This document shows positions 1-10,285 of a stretch of 64,000 bases of DNA, piece by piece (within the stretch, counting starts at the first letter, position 1; each line of letters begins with the position of its first letter). The notes under the pieces were generated by a model. The model made no database searches and was not told the origin of the DNA. It was given only the letters and a program-made list of their open reading frames with translations. The DNA is from Stenogyne calaminthoides (taxonomy: Eukaryota; Streptophyta; Magnoliopsida; Lamiales; Lamiaceae): the NCBI GenBank assembly GCA_037126765.1, contig JBBCBC010000019.1, positions 28,170,222 through 28,234,221 of the forward strand, in the 5' to 3' direction. A program made the translations under genes and the position numbers.

Positions 1-320
1 ATATTTGTCCTCCTCGAAAGATGTCGACCTCGGATATCCGAGCCTTCAGATATCTCGAGTATTTTGGCCGCTGAGTCATCGTGATTTGTTCGTGGCCTTC
101 TTGACTTAGCTCATTTGATTCCGCCTTTTTTCGATCTCGAGTGGTGAGTATGTTCGCTTTTGGGCGCTCAAGTGGCAAACCGGGTCGAACAAACTTGTTT
201 GGTCAACGGATTTCGGCGAAAGCACACTTGTCCACCGGTATGATTATTTTAAAGAATATTACATCGTAAATCGCTCTTAAGTGTTAGATTAATCCCGAAG
301 TTATTATATCGAACACAACA
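1..320 (-). repeat. Gypsy 3' LTR, partial (cut by window edge)
   Basis: This stretch aligns almost throughout with the right LTR at about 19073-19355, including the outer end GAACACAACA (on the minus strand the LTR starts TGTTGTGTTCG). The left copy keeps about 30 bases near 264-295 that the right copy lacks. Many mismatches are CCG or CGG here against CTG or CAG in the right copy, plus one-base indels. The remaining ~570 bp of this LTR lie left of the window. Confidence 0.85.
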
Positions 321-432
321 ATACCCTCAAATGGTCGCTTTGTATTCAACATGGGCCCGACCGTTATAATCTTATTGGGCCATAGTCGATGTCGTTTAGA
401 TTCGTGCCGATTTTCAAAATTGATTCCGTATC

Positions 433-440
433 TATATATA
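433..440 (+). promoter_or_regulatory. TATA box of the antisense gene in the gypsy element
   Basis: TATATATA lies about 150 bases upstream of the first plausible start codon (591) of the plus-strand gene and just inside the 3' LTR. The region after it is pyrimidine-rich like a plant 5' UTR. The assignment rests on position and motif only. Confidence 0.45.
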
Positions 441-590
441 CCACATTTCACCGCCTTAAACCTTTTCTCCTTCCTTTTTCTTTTTGCCTCGCCTTTCAAT
501 CTTTTTCGTGTCTAAAAATTCTCAGGAGGGTTCATCATTCCTGAAGAATCTTACTCGTAATCTTCTTTGATTCTTTCTCTTATTGCGATT

Positions 591-1804
591 ATGGCCTCTT
601 GCTCAAACTCTTCTCGTCCCCTGAATCGGACCACCATAGTTCTTCTTCCCCCCTCTATTAGTAGAATCCCCATAGCGACGCTTAATGCACCGGAGATTTA
701 ATGTCTCGGATTCAGATTTCATTGGCAAGTTCGGCAACCTTTTCGTTTTTTTCCTCCGATTCCGGCGAAGCCCTAAATGAATTGATAGGACTTGGTCCGT
801 AATGATTTTTCGAACGATTCGAAAGGATAATTCTTTGCCCCAAATTCAAATTAGGTCTCGGTCATTGATAATGTTGATGTAGATAGGAATGACGATGTTG
901 TGAGTGGGGAAATTTTGACTACCGTAAATGTAAATCAATCGAACATAGGGGTAGGTGGTGAGAAAACTTCGAGCTTGATATACTGTTGGTGTCCCTCATA
1001 GTCCAACATATAACGAGTATAATGCTCGTTATAGTTTTGATTGGCCCGAGCAACCTCATAGGATTAGGGTTGAGAATGAGTACCCAACGAGCAAGATAAT
1101 GAGCATAATTGATGCAATATGCTCACTCCCACGCATAGAATTAATTCTGAAACCCCGATGTCTTTTTCTTCGGGCACCGGGTCACGATGGTGGTGACCAA
1201 CCCCACGAAGGTTGTGTCATTTGTGAATTTGGACACCATGGAAGCCGGCCTTCGATTCCCCCATCCCAGGCCATCACCCGCTTGCTCGTGGAATGGAACA
1301 TCTCCATCACGCAGCCTTGCCGAATGGGTGGCATATGATCATGAGCTTCCCGACTTTGTCGGCAAAATGAAGCCAAGATACTATCCTCCGCGGTGAACTT
1401 GCTCGATTGAATTTTGATTCGTCCGGCGGAGAACATGGGTATTTGCTTCATGCAAGCTAATGCCAAGTGCAAAATTATTGAGGACGTGCCGAACAAAATC
1501 AGTGATTGGAAAGAGAAGTTCTAGTTCGTTGGGGGCGATTGGAAAAGCCCGGCTTCTGGGAGCGAACCAGATGCTCGACTAGACATCCCTACTGACTTCG
1601 GGGTGTACCGAAGTAAGTAATTTTGTGTCTTTTGTCCTTCAATTTGAACTGATTTTAACTTGCTCTTTATTTCAGGGATTCTAGCTGCGACGAACAAGGA
1701 GACAAACGACGGCTATTTTAGCAGTTTTTGGCAAATTGATCTGGAGTCTCGCTCGGAGCGATCTGTGAGAACTCTAAATACCGCCGATCAGAGGAAGAAA
1801 TGAG
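591..1804 (+). pseudogene. Antisense extra gene of the gypsy element, 5' half (PF04195-like plant transposon domain), broken
   Basis: The gene runs opposite to gag-pol. An ATG at 591 opens a Ser/Thr-rich start that soon hits a stop. Around 1190-1350 a segment reads AGLRFP followed, in a shifted frame, by a Leu-rich stretch. This resembles the 'putative gypsy type transposon' domain (Pfam PF04195, Transposase_28), whose hallmark is an AGLRFPL...LL...P.QL motif. A clear intron with GTAAGT donor and TTTCAG acceptor spans 1613-1675. The next exon, 1676-1804, ends at GAG|GTTTGT. The following intron holds the LTR array, and the gene resumes at 8786. Frameshifts and stops show decay. The protein's function is not known; family members are found as extra antisense ORFs in Tat-type elements. 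The family call is moderate; the splicing pattern is fairly clear. Confidence 0.6.
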
Positions 1805-1929
1805 GTTTGTTCGTGTCTCCTCATCATCTTGTTGCTGTTAATCCTACTGGTAAGGATTGCCTCTTGTATTTGTATAAGTTTTGTGTCATTTTGCTCGCTG
1901 TTACCCTTTTGTGCGTACTGAATTATTTT

Positions 1930-3567
1930 TGTTGGGATATTTTAGATTTGATGAATTATGCCAAAACATTATCAACTTGTGTTATTGAAGCTAATTTACA
2001 GATAACAAGTTGAGGGGGAACGAGAGAACAAATTGAGGGGGAACTCACGAAATCGGTACGTAGATGATCGAGATCGATTTAGAGCTATGACGCGACCGAT
2101 CGAGATCGATGAGTTAGATGAGTTCGAAGTTAACCGATGAGCCGAAAAAAATCGTAAGAGAAGATAAGCTAAGCCCGGTGATCGAGATCGATGACCAGGA
2201 TTTAATTCGATCGATAATCCGTATCGCACTGATCGATGATCAAGAATCGACGAGAAATAATCTCGGTGATCGGAAGAGCGCATGCAAATCGAAAAGAAAC
2301 CGACGGTAAGATCGGAAGAGAAGGTTGCGGATCGGAAGAGGAGATGATGAGACGGATCGAGATCGGACGTGTCGAGATCGATATGAAGATGAGCAGATGA
2401 TCAAGATCGACGTGATTGAGATCCGACATGTAAACCGATATATGCTTAAACCTAATGTAATCGACTGATGCTATCCCGAGATGTTGATCTTAAGATATGT
2501 TGATCTGCCGAGGTCGAGCTGACGATCGCAAAGAAGAAATCGATACTTTGAAATAAAGTAACCCGGAAGGTCGGATTTCGAATTCAGAATCGAACTCGGT
2601 CGGCTGAGTGTCAAGATGCTGACGACAAGGTCCGGCCGAATGTAAGTCACCAAGGCTCGCACAAACCTGAAGGCTCAGATAGACTAAGACTCAAGATGTC
2701 TCAAGACACCGAGACTCAGAGAATCAATGATTCCAAGGCGAGAATCGAGGAATATACCAAGTAGAATCACCGGCGTGACCAATGAGAGGAAGACAACCAC
2801 CGAAAAAGTCGCAAAAGCTGAGAATAGTATGGATTTGAATGTGACTCCATCCAATCGGTAACATTCAAATCCACACTATAAATACAAGTTCTTCCTTCAT
2901 AATTTCGTGTAAAAATGCGTGAAACATCCATCAAGCCAAATCATCAAGCATTCCCACCCTAACACAGAAAGAAAATACACGATATATTCAAGTGTGTTCT
3001 AGAACCCAATCTAAGCAACCCACGATGTATCCTAGCTTAGAGAGATTTTCCCCAACCTTAGCATTGAGGCTAAACAAATGTAAGGGAAAATCTCAACGTG
3101 AATTGAAACCAAACAAACCTTACCAAAATCAGTCGGTTAAGTTTGTAAGTGAGTGTGAACTCGGTAAACATCTAGCAATCCCGAAAGGGAGGGTAGGTAA
3201 TCCCGAGTGAGGGTGATAAGTCCCGTTGGAGTGTGAACTCGGTAAATATCTCGTAGGCAATCCCGAGTGAGGGTGATAAGTCCCGGGCGAACCGAGAGGT
3301 GATAAGTCCAGTTGGAAGGAATTTCCTAGAACAGGGAGAGTGGATGTAGGAGCTTGAGTCTCCGAACCACTATACATTGTTGTGTTGTTTATTTGCTTTA
3401 TGTTCTTATATTGTCATACGATTCGCTTATAAGCATAACACAACACATGAGCTCAAAAGAGAAAAATCAGAATCACTCTGCCTCACCCCCTCGCTTTTAT
3501 ATGCACGCTTTTAAAATGTTTTGCTTCATACGCACGCGCAAAATGGGTTTTCCCACCGGGACCATCA
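1930..3567 (+). repeat. LTR copy 1 of the tandem array
   Basis: 1638 bp, TG...CA. The U3 part holds a GATCGA/GACGAG-rich low-complexity block (about 2050-2420). A 12-bp inverted repeat (2831-2842 and 2861-2872) precedes a TATAAATA at 2877. The U5 part (about 3165-3325) contains short direct repeats built on GTGTGAACTC and GGTGATAAGTCC. Open frames within it are low-complexity and not conserved between copies. Confidence 0.85.
2831..2884 (+). promoter_or_regulatory. LTR 1 core promoter: 12-bp inverted repeat plus TATAAATA
   Basis: GGATTTGAATGT (2831-2842) and its exact reverse complement ACATTCAAATCC (2861-2872) flank an 18-base spacer. TATAAATA follows at 2877-2884. The arrangement recurs in all four LTR copies. 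Confidence 0.6.
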
Positions 3568-3700
3568 ATTGGTATCAGAGCAGGAGTTCAAAAGATCACT
3601 TTTAATGTGATCACCGAATCGATCTTTTAAAAGAAAACCCGCTTTTTTAAAAATGCATATATTCTAATGTTTTGGCGGCCATTATCAAAAAAAGGGGAAT
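3568..3700 (+). repeat. Miniature internal domain 1 (PBS to PPT)
   Basis: 133 bp between LTR 1 and LTR 2. It opens with a two-base spacer and TGGTATCAGAGC (3570-3581), complementary to the 3' end of initiator tRNA-Met. It closes with a purine run, AAAAAAAGGGGAAT, directly before the next LTR. No coding capacity. This is the best preserved of the three internal domains. Confidence 0.85.
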
Positions 3701-5320
3701 TGTTGGGATATTTTAGTTTTGATGAACTATGCTAAAACATTATCAACTTGTGTTATTGAAGCTAATTTTACGATAACAAGTTGAGGGGGAACGAGAGAAC
3801 AAATTGGGGGAACTCACGAAAATCGGGCGTAGATGATCGAGATCGATTTTACTCTGCATTTAGACCGACGAGATTAGATGAGTTAGATGAGTTCCGAAAG
3901 TTAATCGATGAAATGAGCAAAATCGAGAGAAGATAAGCTTAAACCAAAGAGAACCGATGACCTCGACCGGGGATAAACCGTAATGGTGACCGATCGAAGA
4001 ATGAGAGCCGATCCGTGATCAAGAGCAGCATGTTTATCGATCAAAGAAAATCACCGTAAGATCGTAAGAGAAGGTTGCGCATCGTAAGAGGAGCAGATGA
4101 GACCGACGAGATCGACGGATCGAGATCGATATGAAGATGAGCATGATCAAGATCGACGGATTGAGATCGATATGCTAAACCGATATGCTAAACCTAATGT
4201 AATCGACCGATGCTATCCCTCAGATGTTGATCGAAGATATGTTGATCTGCTCAAATGAAATGATCGATCAAAAAGAAGAAATCAGATAGCCTCGAAATAA
4301 AGTAACTCAAGGTCGATGTCTCAATTCAGAGAACCGAACTCAGCCAAATTGAGCGCCAAGATGTTCCGACGTATTGCTGTCCAATAAGAGAAGTCACCAC
4401 CAAGTATCCAAAACTCAAGGCTCAGATAGACTAAGACTCAAGATGTCTCAAGACACCGAGACTCGTGAGAATCTGAATGATTCCAAGGCGAGGAATCTGA
4501 GGAATATAGCCGTTAGAATCAAATTGACGTGGAATGAGAGGAAGACAACCAAATGGAAAAGTCGCAAAAGTTACGAGAATAGTATGGATTTGAATGTGAC
4601 TCCATCCAACGGTAACATTCAAATCCACACTATAAATACAAGTTCTTCCTTCATAATTACATAATTGAAAAAATGCGTGAAACATCCATCAAGCCAAATC
4701 ATCAAGCATTCCACCCTAGAACCGAGAACAAGAAATACACGATATATTCAAGAGTGTTCTAGAACCCAATCTAAGCAACCCACGATGTATCCTAGCTTAG
4801 AGAGATTTTCCCAACCTTAGCATTGAGGCTAAACAAATGTAAGGGAAAATCTCAACGTGAGTTGAAACCAAACAAACCTTACCAAAAATCGATCGGTTAA
4901 GTTTGTAAGTGAGTGTGAACTCCCAGAACATCTAGCAATCCCTAAAAGGGAGGGTAGGCAATCCCAGTGAGGGTGATAAGTCCTGTTGGAGTGTGAACTC
5001 GGTAAATATCTCAGAAGCAATCCCGAGGAAGGTGATAAGTCCCAAGGCGAACCCGAGGGTGATAAGTCCAATTGGAAGGAATTTCCCTAGAAAGGGAGAG
5101 TGGATGTAGGAGCTTGAGTCTCCAACCACTATACATTGTTGTGTTGTTTATTGCTTTATGTTCTTATATTGTCATACGATTCGTTTATAAGCATAACACA
5201 ACACATGAGCTCAAAAGAGAAAAAATCAGAATCACTCGCCCTCCCCCTGCTTTTATATGCATCGCTCTAAAAATGTTTTGCTTCCATCACGCAAAATGGG
5301 TTTTCCCCCAACGACCATCA
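3701..5320 (+). repeat. LTR copy 2 of the tandem array
   Basis: 1620 bp, aligned throughout with copy 1: GATCGA-rich block at about 3830-4180, 12-bp inverted repeat at 4586-4597 and 4615-4626, TATAAATA at 4631, U5 direct repeats at about 4905-5075. It differs from copy 1 by scattered substitutions and many one- to six-base indels. Confidence 0.85.
4586..4638 (+). promoter_or_regulatory. LTR 2 core promoter: inverted repeat plus TATAAATA
   Basis: The perfect 12-bp inverted repeat at 4586-4597 and 4615-4626 is followed by TATAAATA at 4631-4638, as in copy 1. Confidence 0.6.
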
Positions 5321-5416
5321 ATTGGTATCGAAAGCAGAGTTCAAAAGAAAACCCGCTTTTAAAAAAATGCATATATTCTAATGTTTTGGGCGCCATTATC
5401 AAAAAAAAGGGGAAAT
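5321..5416 (+). repeat. Miniature internal domain 2
   Basis: 96 bp. The primer site is decayed (TGGTATCGAAAGC at 5323). The polypurine tract AAAAAAAAGGGGAAAT precedes LTR 3. It is shorter than domain 1 because the segment around 3591-3630 of domain 1 is missing. Confidence 0.8.
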
Positions 5417-7040
5417 TGTTGATATTTTTAGTTTTGATGAATTATGCTGAAACATTATCAACTTGTGTTATTGAAGCTAATTTACGTATAACAAGTTGAG
5501 GGGGAACGAGAACAAATTGAGGGGGAACTTCGAAATCGACGAGATGATCGAGATCGACGAGATCGGCAGACGCAGACCGACGAGATCGATGAGTTTGATG
5601 AGTTCCGAGTTAATCGAAGCCGAGCAAAATCGAGAGAAGATAAAAGCTAAGCCAAATTGATCAAGATCGATGACTGATGATTCGATCGATAACCGTATCA
5701 GACTGAATGATCGTAAGAATGCATTTGTGCATCTCGGGTGATCGAAGAGCGCGGATCGTAAGAAACCGACCGTAAGATCGAAGAGAAGGTTGCGACGAAG
5801 AGGAGCCATGAGATCGACGAGATCGACGCGATCGAGATCGATATGAAGATGAGCAGATGATCAAGATCGGGGACGTGATTGAGATCGACAAAAGGCTAAA
5901 CCGATATGCTAAACCTAATGTACCACCGATGCTATCCTCGAGATGTTGATTTGAAGATATGTTGATCTGCTCACGAAAATTGATCGGATCGTAAAGAAGA
6001 AATCGATAGCTGAAATCAAAGTAACTCAAGGTCGATGTCTAAATTCAGAGAATCAACTTAGTCACCGAAAGTGTCGATGCTCGACGACAAGGTCCGTTGA
6101 AGAGAAGTCACCGAAGGCTCGTGACAAACTGAAGGCTCGATAGACTGGACGACTCAAGATGTCTCTCAAGACACCGAGACTCAGAGAATCTTTAATGATT
6201 CCAAGGCGGAATCCGAGGAATATAAGCCGTTTAGAATCTGGCGACGTGGACTAACGAGAGGAAGACAACCACCGAAAAGTGCAAAAAGTTATAGAATAGT
6301 ATGGATTTGAATGTGACTCCATCCAACGGTAACATATTCAAATCCACACTATAAATACAAGTTCTTCCTTCATAAATTCCATGGGAAAATGTGAAACATC
6401 CATCAAGCCAAATCATCAAGCATTCCCACCCTAGAACACATAGCAAGAAATACACGATATATTCAAGAGTGTTCTAGAACCCAATCTAAGCAACCCACGA
6501 TGTATCCTAGCTTAGAGAGATTTTCCCCAACCTTAGCATTGAGGCTAAACAAATGTAAGGGAAAATCTCAACGTGAGTTGAAACCAAACAAACCTTACCA
6601 AAATCACGCTGGTTAAGTTTGTAAGGAGTGTGAACTCCCAGAAACATCTAGCAATCCCGGAAGGGAGGGTAGGCAATCCCGAGTGAGGGTGATAAGTCCT
6701 GTTGGAGTGTGAACTCCCCAGAAATATCTCGCAGCAATCCCGAGTGAGGGTGATAAGTCTCGAGGCGAACCCGAGTGGGTGATAAGTCCAGTTGGAAGGA
6801 ATTTCCCTAGAATGAGAGGGATGTAGGAGATCGAGTCCCTAACCACTATACATTGTTGTGTTGTTTATCGCTTTATGTTCTTATATTGTCATACGATTCG
6901 CTTATAAGCATAACACAAACACATGAGCTCAAAAAGAGAAAATCAGTAATCACTCTGCCCTCACCCCTCGTTTTTATATGCACGCTTTAAAATGTTTTGC
7001 TTCCGCACGCCCAGAAAATGGGTTTTCCCAACGACCATCA
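5417..7040 (+). repeat. LTR copy 3 of the tandem array
   Basis: 1624 bp. The start reads TGTTGATATTTTTAG, so one terminal G is changed. The other landmarks are kept: GATCGA-rich block (about 5530-5890), inverted repeat (6303-6314 and 6332-6345, right arm with a two-base insertion), TATAAATA at 6350, and U5 direct repeats at about 6630-6795. Confidence 0.85.
6303..6357 (+). promoter_or_regulatory. LTR 3 core promoter: inverted repeat plus TATAAATA
   Basis: The left arm GGATTTGAATGT is intact. The right arm carries a two-base insertion (ACATATTCAAATCC). TATAAATA is at 6350-6357. Confidence 0.55.
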
Positions 7041-7129
7041 ATTAATATCGGAGCGAGTTCAAAAGAAAACCCGCTTTTTTAAAATGCATATATTCTAATG
7101 TTTTGGCGTCATTATCAAATAGGGGAAAT
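7041..7129 (+). repeat. Miniature internal domain 3
   Basis: 89 bp. The primer site is strongly decayed (TTAATATCGGAGC). The polypurine tract is shortened to AATAGGGGAAAT before LTR 4. Confidence 0.8.
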
Positions 7130-8772
7130 TGTTGGGATATTTTAGTTTTGATGAATTATGCTGAAACATTATCAACTTGTGTTATTGAAGCTAATTTACG
7201 GATAACAAGTTGAGGGGGAACGAGAGAACAAATTGAGGGGGAACTCACGAAATCGACGTAGATGATCGAGATCGACGAGATCGCAGACGAGACCGACGAG
7301 ATCGATGAGTTAGATGAGTTCCGAAGTTAACTGATGAGCCGAAAGCAAAATCGAAGAAGATAAGATAAGCGGTGATCGTAAGATCGGATGACCAGATGAC
7401 CGATCGATATAACGAATGACTGATCGGATGATCGAAGAAATGATTTAGCCGATCCGGTGATCGTAAGAGTGCATAAGTCGATCGTAAAGAAACCACCGTA
7501 AGATCGAAGAGAAGGTTGCGATCGAAGAGGAAAGGGTGATGAGATCGACGAGATCGACGCGGATCGAGATCGATATGAAGATGAGCAGATGATCAAGATC
7601 GACGTGATTGAGATCGGGGACTTAAACCGATATGCTAAACCTAATGTAATCGACTGATGCTATCCCTCGAGATGTTGATTTGAAGATATGTTGATCCGTT
7701 TCGGGCCGAAATATGATCGCTCAAAGAAGAAATCGATAGCTTTAAATAAAGTAACCTTCGGTCGATGTCTCGAATTCAGAGAATCAACTTAGCCACTGGA
7801 AAGGCCAAGATGCCCGATCGCATAAGGTCCGGCCAAGAAGTCACCAAGGCTCGCATAAACCTCAAGGCTCGATAGACTGGACTTTGGTCAAAGATGTTCC
7901 GACACACCGAGACTCGAGAATCTGAATGATTCCAAGGCGAGAATCTGAGGAATATAGCCGCGAGAATCACCGACGTGGACCAATGAGAGGAAGACAACCA
8001 CTGGAAAAAAGCAAAAAAACGAGAATAGTATGGATTTGAATGTGACTCCATCCAACGGTAACATTCAAATCCACACTATAAATACAAGTTCTTCCTTCAT
8101 AATTACGTAGGAAAAATGCGTGAAACATCCATCAAGCCAAATCATCAAGCATTCCCACCCTGAACACGAAAGAGCAAGAAATACACGATATATTCAAGAG
8201 TGTTCTAGAACCCAATCTAAGCAACCCACGATGTATCCTAGCTTAGAGAGATTTTCCCAACCTTAGCATTGAGGCTAAACAAATGTAAGGGAAAATCTCA
8301 ACGTAGTTGGAAACCAAACAAACCTTACCAAAATCAGTCGGTTAAGTTTGTAAGTGAGTGTGAACTCGGTAAACATCTAGCAATCCCGAAAGGAGGGTAG
8401 GCAATCCCCAGTGAGGGTGATAAGTCCCATTGGAGTGTGAACTCGGTAAATATCTCAGAGGCAATCCCCGAGTGAGGGTGATAAGTCCCGAGGCTTAACC
8501 CGAGGGGTGATAAGTCCAAAGGAAGGAATTTCCCTAGAACAGGGAGAGTGGATGTAGGAGATTGAGTCTCCCAACCACTATACATTGTTGTGTTGTTTAT
8601 CGCTTTATGTTCTTATATTGTCATACGATTCGCTTATAAGCATAACACAACACATGAGCTCAAAAAGAAAAAAATCAGAATCACTCCGCCTCACCCCCCC
8701 GCTTTATATGCATCGCTCTTAAAATGTTTTGCTTCCGCACGCGCAAAATGGGTTTTCCCACCGGGACCATCA
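7130..8772 (+). repeat. LTR copy 4 of the tandem array (right end)
   Basis: 1643 bp, from TGTTGGGATATTTTAG to ACCATCA. It is followed by the target duplication ATTTT at 8773-8777 instead of a primer site, which marks the right end of the array. Inverted repeat at 8032-8043 and 8061-8072; TATAAATA at 8077; U5 direct repeats at about 8350-8520. Confidence 0.87.
8032..8084 (+). promoter_or_regulatory. LTR 4 core promoter: inverted repeat plus TATAAATA
   Basis: Perfect 12-bp arms at 8032-8043 and 8061-8072, then TATAAATA at 8077-8084. Transcription from here would run rightward into the second half of the antisense gypsy gene. Confidence 0.6.
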
Positions 8773-8785
8773 ATTTTGTTTATAG

Positions 8786-10285
8786 CTTTCCCCGCTGTGA
8801 CCATTGCTGTGAGTACATCCGAACATACTGAGATGGCTCGGAGAAAAAGGCCACAGAGCTTGTTTCTCGATTCAGCCGAGCGGAGGCTCAAATAACAAAC
8901 AGAGGAGAGGCGAAAGGTGGAGATGGCTAGTCGAGCATCCGTGATCCGGTCATGGGAGTCGAGCCGATCGCAAGGAGTAACCAAATGGGCGGCCGAAAGG
9001 GGGAATAGCGAAAGTAAGCTCTTGCCGAAGAGGCCAAGGATGGAAATCGGCGAACAGGGGCCGAGCGAACAAACTCGGATGAGTGCGCCGAGCAAACAAG
9101 CTCAGACGAGCACTGAGGCCATTAGGGTGACTCGGACCCCTACTGCCTAGGCGATCAGAGCGGCCGCCACCGTGGTCGGTCCAGTTTCGCAAATCATTGA
9201 AATGGAGGTTGTCACATCTTCTCCACCTCCTGCTGGACCCCGATCATGGACTCAGTTGAATCCTGAGCTTCGGTCCCCTGAGGATAGATCATTCTTGGGA
9301 TGGGATCCGACTCGTGTGAATAGGTACATTTTGTTCGCCTTGCTTCTGCTTTGATTAATTCTGTTCGTTTTTTCATATTGTTTGCTCGGGTGTATGTGTA
9401 GGTTGAGTAGGTTGGCTCCCTTGATGCCCAATCAGAAAAACTACTTCTACTTGAAAGTGTTCGCAAGGTTCCGCATTCCCGAGCATGTTCGAAAGCTTGC
9501 CAGACTGCTCGAAAGCATGGACTACCGAGCGGAAGAGTCCACTACGGGTTCCACTCCGAAAATATGCGTTTGGGTCCGTACTTCAGTACAATCTATGGTC
9601 GTTTGAGAAAGCCTATGCTCACCGCCAACCTCCATGCCAACTACTTGGCTTTGATCAGAATTTCAAGAAAAGGTGGGCGAAATAACAGACTCGTGATGAA
9701 CCGAGGTTGGCTCAGAACAGCATCCTCGCACAAGCCGAGGCTCGCCAGCGGCTGGAGGATGCCCGCAAAGCTCAGGAAAATGCTCGCGAAGTTCGGGAAA
9801 ATGCTCGCTTGGCTCAGGAGGATGCTCGCCAGACGAAGGAGGCACTGAATCACTCTCAGGAGGAGGTGGTCAGCATACAAAGAGCTTAGGAAGAGATGAA
9901 TATTGAGCTTCGTAAACTCCGAGATGGCGTCGAGGCCATGAAAAGTGAGAGGGACGTGCTCGGCCAACAGCTCATCATTGCTGAGGAGACCAACACCCGC
10001 TTGGGTCTCGAAAATTCAAAGCTGCATAATGAAGAGTATGTTGATTCCATGTCCAACTTCTCCTATATTTGTGCCTTTGCCGATGCTATCCGGTCTGTTC
10101 GCCATGCACTTAATGGCGAACAAATTGCCCCTCTTATATCAAGTTTCCAACAGTACCTGATCGACAACCCACCGGATCGCAACCTTCCAATGTTAGATTT
10201 GAACGATCTGTGTGATTTCTCCATTCTTCCTGAAGGGATCAAAGTTGATGATCCTATTCTCGATGAGGAAGATGGCTCGACGTGA
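8786..10285 (+). pseudogene. Antisense extra gene of the gypsy element, 3' half (coiled-coil protein), broken
   Basis: The acceptor TTTATAG ends at 8785 and the reading frame resumes with FPAVTIAVSTSEH. An intron spans 9324-9401 (AG|GTACAT ... GTGTAG). From 9707 the protein is a long charged coiled coil built on repeats of the type EDARKAQENAREVRENARL. At 9887-9889 a TAG interrupts the frame, and the same frame continues at 9890 with another heptad-rich stretch, then an acidic end (DDPILDEEDGST) and a stop at 10285. Apart from that one stop, 9707-10285 is open. The coiled coil after a PF04195-like domain is typical of such proteins in plant genomes. Frames from 8786 to 9700 are interrupted. 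The function is unknown. Confidence 0.6.

Larger units (their letters stand above)
1930..8772 (+). mobile_element. Tandem array of a non-autonomous LTR element: four LTRs and three miniature internal domains
   Basis: Four ~1.63-kb LTRs, each starting TGTTGGGATATTTTAG (or a close variant) and ending ACCATCA, alternate with three short internal stretches. Each internal stretch starts with a tRNA-iMet primer site (TGGTATCAGAGC or decayed forms) and ends with a polypurine tract such as AAAAAAAGGGGAAT. The whole array is flanked by one 5-bp direct repeat, ATTTT, at 1925-1929 and 8773-8777, so it behaves as one insertion. The internal domains have no room for coding sequence, as in TRIM-type elements, although the LTRs are much longer than usual TRIM LTRs. 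It lies in an intron of the gypsy antisense gene, with 8 bases (8778-8785) between the second duplication and the exon. The array may have formed by unequal recombination between LTRs or by integration of a multimeric cDNA. Confidence 0.88.

Noticed and set aside
5661..6029. 122-codon minus-strand open frame and similar Ser/Arg-rich frames in the LTR array
   Set aside because: It lies in the GATCGA-rich U3 block. The protein is low-complexity and not kept in the other LTR copies.
1930..8772. Regularly spaced repeats considered as a satellite or CRISPR-like array
   Set aside because: The repeats are LTRs with TG...CA ends separated by primer sites and polypurine tracts, and one target duplication flanks them.
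8691..9095. 134-codon minus-strand frame overlapping the antisense gene
   Set aside because: It crosses the boundary of the LTR array and the gypsy sequence, so it cannot be an old gene.
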